DNA of 5,122 nt from Desulfobacteraceae bacterium. Lineage in GTDB: Bacteria; Desulfobacterota; Desulfobacteria; Desulfobacterales; Desulfobacteraceae. Both the position numbers and the translations under genes were made by a program. Position 1 is the first letter of the stretch. Each line of letters opens with the position of its first letter. The stretch is from positions 1-5,122 of the forward strand of contig WFQS01000557.1 in the NCBI GenBank assembly GCA_015486915.1, given 5' to 3'. Of the stretch, positions 1 through 5,122 are shown one piece after another. Below the pieces are notes generated by a model. It made no database searches and was not told where the DNA came from. It saw only the letters and a list, made by a program, of their open reading frames with translations.

Positions 1-69
1 AAACTCAAAGACCGGCTTGGAATTTAAAAATAAATTACCTGAAAAACGATACGTGCACAGGGAAATAAA
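1..69 (+). other. Left edge: upstream region of the BrkB gene, possibly the 3' end of a preceding gene
   Basis: All three plus-strand frames are open at the window edge, so the true upstream neighbour cannot be chosen. Frame 1 reads KLKDRLGI and stops at 25-27, which would leave a 42-bp gap. Frame 2 runs to a TGA at 71-73 and would overlap the next start as ATGA, the usual sign of translational coupling. Frame 3 stops at 66-68. The frame 1 ending looks most protein-like, but that is a judgement by eye. An AGGGA at 59-63, 6 nt before the ATG at 70, is a usable though modest ribosome binding site for the BrkB gene. No promoter with good -35 and -10 elements was seen. Confidence 0.35.
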
Positions 70-1458
70 ATGAATAAACCGGATAACAGCCTGGAAAACC
101 GGCCGGATAAAACAGATAAATCAAAATTTTTGAATATAACCTCCTTAAGACAGGGTGTAAGTTCTAAGGGCTTCAATTTAAGTACATTATTCAGGTTTCT
201 CGTTGGAAGAATCAAGAGGACAGTGTTTGTAATTATTGCCGCAGCAAAAAATTTTAATAATGATAAATGTACTCTCCAGGCATCTGCCTTAACCTTTTAT
301 TCACTGCTTTCCATCGTTCCTGTCATGGCAATGGCCTTTGGAGTTGCCAAGGGATTTGGGTTTGAGAAAATTCTCCAAAAGGAACTTCTTGCCAAGCTCG
401 GCGGACAGGAGGAGGTCGCACGCAGATTAATAGAATTTTCCGGGAAATTGTTATCCGAGACAAAAGGCGGTATCATGGCCGTTATCGGACTTATTTTTCT
501 TTTATGGACTGTTGTCAAAATGTTTGGCCGTATTGAAGAAGCTTTTAATTCAATATGGTGGATTAAAGAAGGCAGGCCCATGATTCGTAAATTTACAGAT
601 TATATTGCTCTTCTGCTTACAGCACCTCTGCTTGTCATTTTTTCAGGAAGCACCACTGTGTTCATAACAACACGCCTCAACAGGATGATAGCAGCGTCAG
701 GCGCTGTTTATTTTCTGCAGTCCATAACAACTTTCTTACTGAAACTTCTCCCATACGGCACGATCTGGCTGCTGTTTACATTTTTATATGTTTTTATCCC
801 CAATAAAAAAATTAATCTTAAATCAGCCTTTGCAGGGGGAATTATTGCGGGTACAATCTATCAGACAGCCCAGATGCTTTATATTAATTTCCAGGTTGGT
901 GTGTCACATTACAATGCAATTTATGGCAGTTTTGCAGCCCTTCCTCTTTTTCTTATCTGGCTTCAGGTGAGCTGGACTTTACTGCTGCTTGGTGCTGAAA
1001 TAGCGTTTGTATGGGAAAATGCTGATGATTTAATCCGGAATAAAACATTGTCTGATCCCGATGCAGTGTGCATAAAAATGAAAAAACTTTTATGCTTAAG
1101 AATTGTCCTTCTCTGCGTAAAAAGGTTTGCAGAGGGTGTGCGGCCTGCTTCCGATGCGGAAATCGCATCAGAACTCGGGCTTGGCATGGGTATGGTACGA
1201 ATGCTTCTTTCAATGCTTGTTGACTGTGAAATTCTCTCCGAGGTCAATTATAAAAAAGGCAGAGGGTTTCAGCCTGCAAAAAATATAGAGAATTTGACTA
1301 TAATGTCAGTGATAAATGCCTTTGAAGACAATGGCAGAGGAGATGAAAATATCCAGATTTCAGGTACAATGGAATTTGAAGCCTTAAATGAAGCCATTGA
1401 AGGTTTTAGAAGGGCCGCGGAAAAATTACCGGGTAACCGGCTGCTGAAAAATATTTGA
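70..1458 (+). CDS. YihY/virulence factor BrkB family inner-membrane protein with C-terminal winged-helix-like extension
   Basis: This is a polytopic inner-membrane protein of the YihY/BrkB family, once mis-annotated as ribonuclease BN; its molecular role is unsettled. Residues 1-50 are polar and charged. About six hydrophobic segments follow, near 71-92, 134-154, 178-200, 215-243, 254-275 and 287-316. Family signatures are visible: the ASALTFYSLLSIVP stretch at 71-84, the Asn-Ser-Ile-Trp-Trp element at 160-164, the FIPNKK segment at 242-247, and YNAIYGSFAALPLFLIWLQ at 281-299, followed by a Glu (310) in the last helix. Typical members are near 290 residues, while this one has 462. Residues about 335-400 resemble a winged helix (SDAEIASELGLGMGMVRMLLSMLVD around 361-385, then a KKGRGFQP wing-like strand). 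The start at 70 is supported by AGGGA at 59-63. The gene may follow an upstream gene in an operon and converges on the HDOD gene 23 bp away. Family assignment is secure; function is not. Confidence 0.92.
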   Translation: MNKPDNSLENRPDKTDKSKFLNITSLRQGVSSKGFNLSTLFRFLVGRIKRTVFVIIAAAKNFNNDKCTLQASALTFYSLLSIVPVMAMAFGVAKGFGFEKILQKELLAKLGGQEEVARRLIEFSGKLLSETKGGIMAVIGLIFLLWTVVKMFGRIEEAFNSIWWIKEGRPMIRKFTDYIALLLTAPLLVIFSGSTTVFITTRLNRMIAASGAVYFLQSITTFLLKLLPYGTIWLLFTFLYVFIPNKKINLKSAFAGGIIAGTIYQTAQMLYINFQVGVSHYNAIYGSFAALPLFLIWLQVSWTLLLLGAEIAFVWENADDLIRNKTLSDPDAVCIKMKKLLCLRIVLLCVKRFAEGVRPASDAEIASELGLGMGMVRMLLSMLVDCEILSEVNYKKGRGFQPAKNIENLTIMSVINAFEDNGRGDENIQISGTMEFEALNEAIEGFRRAAEKLPGNRLLKNI

Positions 1459-1481
1459 TTTTTTCTTTCAGATAACCTTAT

Positions 1482-2351
1482 CTATTGTTCTGTTGTTATT
1501 TCAAAAAAGTCTTTAATCTCTTTTTCCTTTTGTTTGAGCTGATCAACAATCATGATTAAGGCATTTGCACTTATTCCTGTTTTCCGGGGTGAATTTTTCA
1601 CTGCAACGGGAACAGGATTGCCGCTGTGACCTATATTTGCCTTCTGACAGAGATAATCGGCAAGATTTATGATAAGGGAATGGTGGCGGAATCCTGCCGG
1701 ACAGGCCTCGGGATTATGATGAAATCTGCAGGGAAGGAGAATATCATCCGGAAAATTCCACCTTTTCATGAGAAGGCCTGCAAGGACGGCGTGATCCATT
1801 TTAAAAATTTCAGGCTCAACACGGTAAAGGGGTTTATGTTTCTCCATTGCAAGAGCCCGCACTTCTCTGTATTCTTTTTTAAAATAAACTGAAAAAATAA
1901 TTTTACCCATATCATGGAGCAGGCCCGGGACAAAAATTTTATTTGCAATACCGGGATTTGTCCGGGTTGCAATTTCCTTTGCAATGGTTGCACAGCCAAT
2001 ACAGTGTATCCACATGGCTTTCATGTCAAGGGTCAAGCCTGAAGCCTTTCTGGCAAAGGATGATAGTACACTCATGCCCATGACGATTCCTATGATTTCA
2101 TCAAATCCGATAACAACGATGGCTCTTTTAACGGTGGCAACCTTTGTCCGCTGTCCATAGTAGATGGAGTTGGCAAGCCGCAGCAGTTTATTTGTGATAC
2201 CAGGGTCAAGTGATATTATTCCGGCAAGGTCTTCCGTTGTGGTGGAATCCTTTGAAGCAGCGCTTAGTATATTGTTGACAACAGCAGGCAGAGCAGGCAG
2301 TTCTGTCTTGCTGCTGCTTACAAGTTCTATGATTTTTTCATGAATATCCAT
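1482..2351 (-). CDS. HDOD domain-containing protein (putative signalling/regulatory protein)
   Basis: This 289-residue cytoplasmic protein is essentially a single HDOD domain. The N-terminus has the usual opening, with LPALPAVVNNIL at 18-29, the IISLDPGITNKLLRLANS stretch at 45-62 and the VATVKRAIVVIGFDEI stretch at 71-86. HD-superfamily positions are retained: His116 in WIHC, His146-Asp147 in GLLHDMGK, His187 after MD, His211-His212 in FHHNP, and Asp232 in NLADYL. The C-terminal tail (266-289) is charged and helical. HDOD proteins are linked to signal transduction, motility and stress responses, usually without proven catalysis. No GGDEF, EAL or receiver domain is attached. The start lies 6 bp after the nitroreductase stop with no recognisable ribosome binding site, so translation is probably coupled to that gene. 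The family is clear, but the signal and partner are unknown. Confidence 0.93.
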   Translation of the reverse strand: MDIHEKIIELVSSSKTELPALPAVVNNILSAASKDSTTTEDLAGIISLDPGITNKLLRLANSIYYGQRTKVATVKRAIVVIGFDEIIGIVMGMSVLSSFARKASGLTLDMKAMWIHCIGCATIAKEIATRTNPGIANKIFVPGLLHDMGKIIFSVYFKKEYREVRALAMEKHKPLYRVEPEIFKMDHAVLAGLLMKRWNFPDDILLPCRFHHNPEACPAGFRHHSLIINLADYLCQKANIGHSGNPVPVAVKNSPRKTGISANALIMIVDQLKQKEKEIKDFFEITTEQ

Positions 2352-2357
2352 GGTATT

Positions 2358-2885
2358 TTAAATTTCAAATCCATTATGAAAAATTTTTCCCTTATGCAGG
2401 GATTCAATATTATGGGGAGGTTTAACCTCATCCCGATATCCAATGGCAATAATGGATTCAATTTTCATTTTTGCAGGAATTTTAAGTATATTCTGAATAT
2501 AGGCTTCAGAACTTCTTAAATCATCGTGGTTTCTTCCACGTATCTGTATCCAGCAGCTTGAAAGGCCAAGATTTTCTGCTGCAAGCTGGAGAAAAATAGA
2601 AGCAATGGATGTGTCTTCCACCCATGTATCGGTTTTCTCTGAATCCCCGCATACAACAAAACCAAGTGGGGCATCTTTTAAAAAAGAGGACCCATGGGGT
2701 TTTGCCTTTGATAATTTTGCCAATATCTTTTTGTCATCAACAATTACAAATATCCATGGGTTAATACCCCTTGAAGAAGGAGCTCTCAACGCTGCTTCAA
2801 CAAGCTTTTCTATTTTTTCTTTTTCAATACTGCGGGTTTTAAATTTTCTTATGCTTCTTCTTTTTTCAATAAGCTCAAAGAACAT
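2358..2885 (-). CDS. Nitroreductase family protein (probable FMN-dependent oxidoreductase)
   Basis: This is a 175-residue cytoplasmic flavoprotein of the nitroreductase superfamily, expected to bind FMN as a dimer and use NAD(P)H; the substrate cannot be told from sequence. The N-terminal FMN-phosphate motif RRSIRKF is at 9-15, and the second FMN-contacting stretch APSSRGINPWIFVIV is at 35-49. Next come KDAPLGFVVCGD at 70-81 and the long helix EDTSIASIFLQLAAENLGLSSCWIQIRG at 90-117, which is typical of the family. The C-terminal IAIGYRDEVKPP strand-turn is at 146-157. Length is normal for the compact, single-domain group. No ferredoxin domain or cysteine cluster is fused to it. The start is set by AAGGAGAA at 2891-2898, 5 nt upstream. 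It is the first gene of a two-gene unit with the HDOD gene, and its leader abuts a repeat copy at 2914-2927. Confidence 0.94.
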   Translation of the reverse strand: MFFELIEKRRSIRKFKTRSIEKEKIEKLVEAALRAPSSRGINPWIFVIVDDKKILAKLSKAKPHGSSFLKDAPLGFVVCGDSEKTDTWVEDTSIASIFLQLAAENLGLSSCWIQIRGRNHDDLRSSEAYIQNILKIPAKMKIESIIAIGYRDEVKPPHNIESLHKGKIFHNGFEI

Positions 2886-2890
2886 TCAAA

Positions 2891-2898
2891 TTCTCCTT
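2891..2898 (-). promoter_or_regulatory. Ribosome binding site of the nitroreductase gene
   Basis: The minus strand reads AAGGAGAA here, 5 nt before the ATG ending at 2885. It is a near-perfect Shine-Dalgarno match and fixes the start codon. The flanks (TTAAGGAGAATTT) resemble those of the fxsA site. Confidence 0.8.
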
Positions 2899-2913
2899 AA
2901 ATAGTTCTTTTTT

Positions 2914-2927
2914 TTATAACTGCCATG
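2914..2927 (+). repeat. Short repeat, copy A
   Basis: TTATAACTGCCATG matches copy B (3035-3049) apart from one missing A. It is followed directly by a GGACGTCC palindrome (2928-2935) and a GAGA-C-TCTC element (2937-2945), neither seen next to the other copies. Read on the minus strand it lies just upstream of the nitroreductase ribosome binding site and could overlap its promoter. Confidence 0.5.
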
Positions 2928-2948
2928 GGACGTCCGGAGACTCTCAGA

Positions 2949-2961
2949 CAGCCTCTAAGAA
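2949..2961 (-). repeat. Partial inverted copy of the short repeat
   Basis: The minus strand reads TTCTTAGAGGCTG, which agrees with TTCTTATAAACTG of copy B (3032-3044) at 10 of 13 positions. It sits between copies A and B in the opposite orientation. A small hairpin, AGAAT-5 nt-ATTCT (2958-2972), overlaps its end. The match is short enough that chance is possible. Confidence 0.3.
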
Positions 2962-3027
2962 TCATATATTCTGACAAATATTGGGCTGAAGGCGAGGAGC
3001 CAACTCTTATTCTAAAAATCTTTACAG

Positions 3028-3055
3028 GAGTTTCTTATAAACTGCCATGAGGCAG
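3028..3055 (+). repeat. Short repeat, copy B, with hairpin
   Basis: The core TTATAAACTGCCATG is at 3035-3049. It lies within an AGTTT-cttat-AAACT inverted repeat (3029-3043) and is followed by a second hairpin sharing its bases, CTGCC-ATGA-GGCAG (3042-3055). The two stems are mutually exclusive in RNA. This is the best-preserved copy and the reference for the others. Confidence 0.55.
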
Positions 3056-3120
3056 ATTTGAACAGCGTTACAGCGCCTCTCAACGAAAATAAAAAGAGCA
3101 TCAGTTATTTTGTTAAAAAT

Positions 3121-3145
3121 GAGTTCCTTCTTATAAACTCCCGTG
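3121..3145 (+). repeat. Short repeat, copy C
   Basis: TTATAAACTCCCGTG (3131-3145) matches copy B at 13 of 15 positions and, like B, is preceded by CTTC- and GAGTT-like sequence. GAGTT (3121-3125) pairs with AACTC (3136-3140), so the small inverted-repeat layout is kept although the bases differ. It ends 13 bp from the fxsA stop codon. Confidence 0.5.
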
Positions 3146-3158
3146 TGAAATCTAAAAT

Positions 3159-3554
3159 CTACTGTAAATGAGTTATGTCTATGGTTCCATCGGACATCAT
3201 TTTCTTGAATTTTTGTTTTAAAAATTTTTTAAATTTATTTCTTGTTACCGGCCAGAGAAGTAGCAGACCTGAGCAATCAGTTAAAAGTCCGGGCGTTATC
3301 AAAAGAATTCCCGCAGCAAAAATAATCAGGGCATCTATTAAATCCTCGGTGGGCATGATTCCCTGCTGCATGTTTTCCCGCACTCTTATCAGGGTCTGCA
3401 TGCCCTCCATTCTGGCAAGCCATGCCCCGAAAAAACCGGTACCAAGAACAATAATAATAGTATTAAATCCGCCTATGATTGAACCTACTTTTATGAGAAA
3501 ATAAAGTTCGATCACAGGAATAATTGTAAAGCACAGAAAAAGTCTTAAAAGCAT
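3159..3554 (-). CDS. fxsA: FxsA family inner-membrane protein
   Basis: This is a 131-residue membrane protein of the FxsA family, named for the E. coli protein whose overproduction relieves F exclusion of phage T7; the normal cellular role is unknown. Family hallmarks are in order: an N-terminal membrane segment with the Pro-x-x-Glu pattern (Pro14, Glu17) at 4-22, VGSIIGGFNTIIIVLGTGFFGAWLAR at 23-48, the GIMPTEDLIDALIIFAAGILLITPGLLTD segment at 65-93, and LLLLWPVTRNKFKKFL at 97-112. The last 20 residues are basic then polar, as expected for a cytoplasmic tail. Length is normal for the short form of the family. The start is fixed by AAGGAGAA at 3563-3570, 8 nt upstream, and a promoter candidate lies at 3599-3627. 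It is probably its own transcription unit, since gaps of 157 and 273 bp flank it. Confidence 0.92.
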   Translation of the reverse strand: MLLRLFLCFTIIPVIELYFLIKVGSIIGGFNTIIIVLGTGFFGAWLARMEGMQTLIRVRENMQQGIMPTEDLIDALIIFAAGILLITPGLLTDCSGLLLLWPVTRNKFKKFLKQKFKKMMSDGTIDITHLQ

Positions 3555-3562
3555 AGTATAAA

Positions 3563-3570
3563 TTCTCCTT
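3563..3570 (-). promoter_or_regulatory. Ribosome binding site of fxsA
   Basis: The minus strand reads AAGGAGAA, 8 nt before the ATG ending at 3554. Strength and spacing are good and settle the start. Confidence 0.8.
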
Positions 3571-3598
3571 TAAGGAAATAATGTATTTTTATCGTTTA

Positions 3599-3627
3599 AT
3601 AATTGCAATTAATTATTCCATTGTCAA
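3599..3627 (-). promoter_or_regulatory. Candidate sigma70-type promoter for fxsA
   Basis: On the minus strand a perfect -35 hexamer TTGACA (3627-3622) is followed, after 17 nt, by AATTAT (3604-3599), which matches TATAAT at 4 of 6 positions. Transcription would start near 3591, about 20 nt before the ribosome binding site. The surroundings are very AT-rich, which raises the chance of a false -10 element. Confidence 0.5.
3600..3611. promoter_or_regulatory. 12-bp palindrome over the -10 region of the fxsA promoter
   Basis: TAATTGCAATTA is a perfect palindrome that covers most of the proposed -10 element. Its place would suit a repressor site. The AT-rich composition makes chance palindromes common, so this is only a candidate. 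Confidence 0.3.
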
Positions 3628-3697
3628 CCTGATGGATTATATTTTAAAAATGATCAGCATCCTTAAAGGGACTCGATAACTTGGACGACAGGGACTT

Positions 3698-3722
3698 ACA
3701 GGTCACCTGCCTCACAGGTCAC
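3698..3722. repeat. 9-bp direct repeat with 16-bp period at the transporter stop codon
   Basis: ACAGGTCAC occurs at 3698-3706 and again at 3714-3722. The second copy encodes the last residues and stop of the transporter (Arg-Asp-Leu-stop) and the first lies just beyond it. The first copy also forms a perfect 11-bp inverted repeat, CAGGT-C-ACCTG (3699-3709). It looks like a small local duplication. There is no T-run, so it is not called a terminator. Confidence 0.5.
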
Positions 3723-4923
3723 GAACAAAAATTAAAAACAGAAAAGTTCCTGCACCCATTATCACCATGCCGCAGGGAAAGGCAAACCTTAAACTAAAAT
3801 AATCCATGGCAACACCCGCCGTTATGGAACCAGCCATCATTCCCATACTGTGCGCCATTGTGATAATTGACATTACAGAGGCCATTGCTTTTTTTTCGTT
3901 TCCCATGAGTACTGCAATTGCCATAACCGCAGGCATTGATATCCCTCCTCCCAGTCCGAAAAAACATACCGAGAAAAGAAGATCGGAATATGAATGGGAG
4001 TGTGCAAGCATGAACATTGCAGTGGAGCAGATCACTCCTCCTGTTCCCACCATGATCCGTTTATTGAATCTGTCTGCAACATAGCCCATGGGAAGCTGCA
4101 GAAGTCCGCTGACAAAAACTCCAAGCATCACAAGCAGCCCTGTTGACGCTCCTGACAGGGCAAATTGTTTATCTGCAAATATTGGAAGAAAACACCAGAT
4201 CACCCCGATACAGGAAGTATAGGCAAATCTGAATGAAAAGATCGCAACGAGATTTTTATTACCTTTAAGAATGATCTTCCATGGAACAGATGTGCGGTCT
4301 TTTCTTTTGATATGTTCATCTGAAACAGGAGGAAGGAAAATAAAGCTTAAAAGAAGTCCTGTTGCCGAGAGAACCGCCATGCAGATGAAAGTTCCCTGCA
4401 TTGACCATACGTCTTTTATTATTCCTCCCATGAGCGGCCCAAGGCTTAAGCTTGAGAACATGGACATACTGAAAAGTCCCATGGAATAGCCTTCCCTGTT
4501 CTTTTCAGTTATCTCTCCAATATAGGCCTGGACCACCGGCATTATCATTGCCGAGGCAATTCCCTGGAGGAATCTGATTAAAATAAGGGAATTAACATTG
4601 GCAAACCAAACAAAGGCTATGGCTACAAAAACATATCCTCCAAGGCCTGCAAGTATAAATGGTTTACGTCCCTTCTGATCTGATAATTTTCCAAAATATG
4701 GCAGAAAAATGGTTCTTGAGAAAGCAAAGGAGCCAAAAATCATCCCGATATAGAGGCCGTTTGCCCCAAGCTTTTCTGCATACAGGGGGAGAAGCGGTAC
4801 AACCATGCCCATACCGGTTACAATAATGAAAATAGTGAAAAAAAGGGTTACAAATGCACCTTTTCTATGGGAGGGAATCAACCCGGATGCTTTATTAAAC
4901 CATTTATTTAAAATTATATTCAT
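3712..4923 (-). CDS. MFS transporter, probable DHA1-type drug/metabolite exporter
   Basis: This 403-residue inner-membrane protein has the usual length and about 12 hydrophobic segments of the major facilitator superfamily. Motif A is complete between helices 2 and 3 (GKLSDQKGRKP at 78-88), with its second-half echo GYVADRFNKR at 280-289. The helix-4 arginine is present in IRFLQG (Arg117), and a motif-C-like LGPLMGG at 161-167 is typical of antiporters that export drugs or metabolites. The central cytoplasmic loop (about 199-224) is charged. Substrate cannot be inferred. The start is the only one available: an in-frame stop lies at 4957-4959, no ATG, GTG or TTG falls between, and the next internal Met is already inside helix 1. 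The ribosome binding site is poor, with only GGG touching the ATG. A 7-bp inverted repeat lies 21 nt upstream. No adjacent regulator gene is seen in the window. Confidence 0.9.
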   Translation of the reverse strand: MNIILNKWFNKASGLIPSHRKGAFVTLFFTIFIIVTGMGMVVPLLPLYAEKLGANGLYIGMIFGSFAFSRTIFLPYFGKLSDQKGRKPFILAGLGGYVFVAIAFVWFANVNSLILIRFLQGIASAMIMPVVQAYIGEITEKNREGYSMGLFSMSMFSSLSLGPLMGGIIKDVWSMQGTFICMAVLSATGLLLSFIFLPPVSDEHIKRKDRTSVPWKIILKGNKNLVAIFSFRFAYTSCIGVIWCFLPIFADKQFALSGASTGLLVMLGVFVSGLLQLPMGYVADRFNKRIMVGTGGVICSTAMFMLAHSHSYSDLLFSVCFFGLGGGISMPAVMAIAVLMGNEKKAMASVMSIITMAHSMGMMAGSITAGVAMDYFSLRFAFPCGMVIMGAGTFLFLIFVRDL

Positions 4924-4944
4924 CCCGGGTTTAATAACAGGTTT

Positions 4945-4964
4945 ATGGTTGCTAAATCAACCAT
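4945..4964. promoter_or_regulatory. Inverted repeat upstream of the transporter: candidate operator or leader hairpin
   Basis: ATGGTTG (4945-4951) and CAACCAT (4958-4964) form a perfect 7-bp inverted repeat with a 6-nt spacer, 21 nt before the transporter start. Size and position suit a dimeric repressor site. In RNA it could instead form a hairpin near a weak ribosome binding site. No matching second copy was found in the window. Confidence 0.45.
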
Positions 4965-4973
4965 GTAATGTTA

Positions 4974-4983
4974 AATGATCATT
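4974..4983. promoter_or_regulatory. 10-bp palindrome in the transporter upstream region
   Basis: AATGATCATT is a perfect palindrome, set within looser flanking symmetry (TTAAAT at 4971-4976, ATTTAA at 4988-4993). It is AT-rich and could be chance, but it lies where the transporter promoter is expected. No good -35/-10 pair could be assigned. Confidence 0.25.
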
Positions 4984-5003
4984 ATTGATTTAAACCTAGA
5001 ATA

Positions 5004-5122
5004 ATGGAATTTGAGAGCTTTCTGGGAAATAATTTTTTTCTAATGGATTTAATTGTGCCTCAGCGGAAAACAGGGCTTTTACCGGATTACAGGATCATAG
5101 GGCCTTTTTGTTTTCTTTCAGG
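5004..5122 (+). other. Right edge: unassigned sequence with a plus-strand frame open to the window end
   Basis: An ATG at 5004 begins a plus-strand frame of 39 codons that stays open to the window edge (reading MEFESFLGNNFF, later LLPDYRIIGPFCFL). It would be divergent from the transporter. There is no ribosome binding site before it, another plus frame is open over the last 90 bp, and I recognise no family, so it is not called a gene. On the minus strand, two frames close shortly inside the edge (at about 5087-5089 and 5096-5098), and either could be the end of a gene beyond the window. Confidence 0.2.

Larger units (their letters stand above)
2886..3158. other. 273-bp gap between the FxsA and nitroreductase genes, rich in short repeats and small hairpins
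   Basis: No open frame with a credible start was seen here. The gap holds the leader of the nitroreductase gene, three direct copies and one partial inverted copy of a short repeat, and several small inverted repeats. These include TTGGGCT/AGCCAA around a 10-nt loop (2981-3003, one bulge), AGAAT/ATTCT (2958-2972) and CTGCC-ATGA-GGCAG (3042-3055). None is followed by a convincing T-run, so I do not call a terminator for fxsA. Decay of a dispersed intergenic repeat element, or a structured leader RNA, would both fit. Confidence 0.5.

Noticed and set aside
953..1247. Two minus-strand open frames opposite the BrkB gene
   Set aside because: They overlap each other and a secure coding region in different frames, with no start signals.
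70..1458. Ribonuclease BN annotation for the BrkB-family gene
   Set aside because: That name came from an early misassignment of the family. The protein is a polytopic membrane protein without a nuclease motif.
1444..1481. Possible bidirectional terminator between the convergent BrkB and HDOD genes
   Set aside because: CTGAAA/TTTCAG (1444-1471) has a 16-nt loop and no following T-run. GATAA-CC-TTATC (1471-1482) has too short a loop. Neither is a credible intrinsic terminator.
1626..1892. Plus-strand open frame of 88 codons opposite the HDOD gene
   Set aside because: It is antisense to the HD motif region, and its translation matches nothing I recognise.
2605..2904. Plus-strand open frame of 99 codons opposite the nitroreductase gene
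   Set aside because: It is antisense to the conserved FMN-binding region of a clear family member and shows no recognisable domain.
2886..3158. CRISPR array from the repeated TTATAAACTGCCATG unit
   Set aside because: The copies are short, degenerate and unevenly spaced (121 and 96 bp), unlike the regular repeats and spacers of an array, and no cas gene is present.
3175..3504. Plus-strand open frame of 109 codons opposite fxsA
   Set aside because: It lies entirely antisense to a well-supported membrane protein gene. It has no ribosome binding site and its composition looks like a reverse-strand shadow.

Overview
The window looks like an ordinary chromosomal stretch from an AT-rich (roughly 40% G+C by eye) Gram-negative bacterium. 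The style of the proteins (a YihY/BrkB protein with a C-terminal extension, an HDOD protein, an FxsA protein) and the structured short repeats suggest a Desulfobacterota/Desulfobacterales-type organism. That placement is inference from general impression, because there is no rRNA or other marker here.

Layout. Positions 1-69 hold the tail of something upstream. One plus-strand gene follows, a YihY/BrkB-type inner-membrane protein (70-1458). It converges, with only 23 bp between stop codons, on minus-strand genes that fill the rest of the window. In their direction of transcription (high to low coordinates) these are an MFS transporter (4923-3712), an FxsA-family membrane protein (3554-3159), a nitroreductase-family flavoprotein (2885-2358) and an HDOD-domain protein (2351-1482). 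The last two are 6 bp apart and almost certainly co-transcribed, and the HDOD gene has no clear ribosome binding site of its own. FxsA and the nitroreductase each have a clear AAGGAGAA site.

Non-coding stretches. The 273-bp gap at 2886-3158 carries three degenerate copies of a short TTATAAACTGCCATG-like repeat, one partial inverted copy and several small inverted repeats. This is the least explained part of the window. The 157-bp gap at 3555-3711 contains a good sigma70-like promoter candidate for fxsA overlapping a 12-bp palindrome, plus a small direct repeat at the transporter stop codon. The 199 bp upstream of the transporter carry a perfect 7-bp inverted repeat just before the start codon, a plausible operator or leader hairpin, and end in sequence that cannot be assigned.

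The genes do not form one obvious pathway. Two proteins are membrane proteins of poorly defined role (YihY/BrkB, FxsA), one is a probable exporter, one is a probable FMN oxidoreductase and one is a probable signalling protein. I see no mobile element, CRISPR array, RNA gene or defence locus, and no clearly new system. The points most worth a second look are the repeat-rich gap, the C-terminal domain of the BrkB protein, the intact HD residues in the HDOD protein and the inverted repeat before the transporter.
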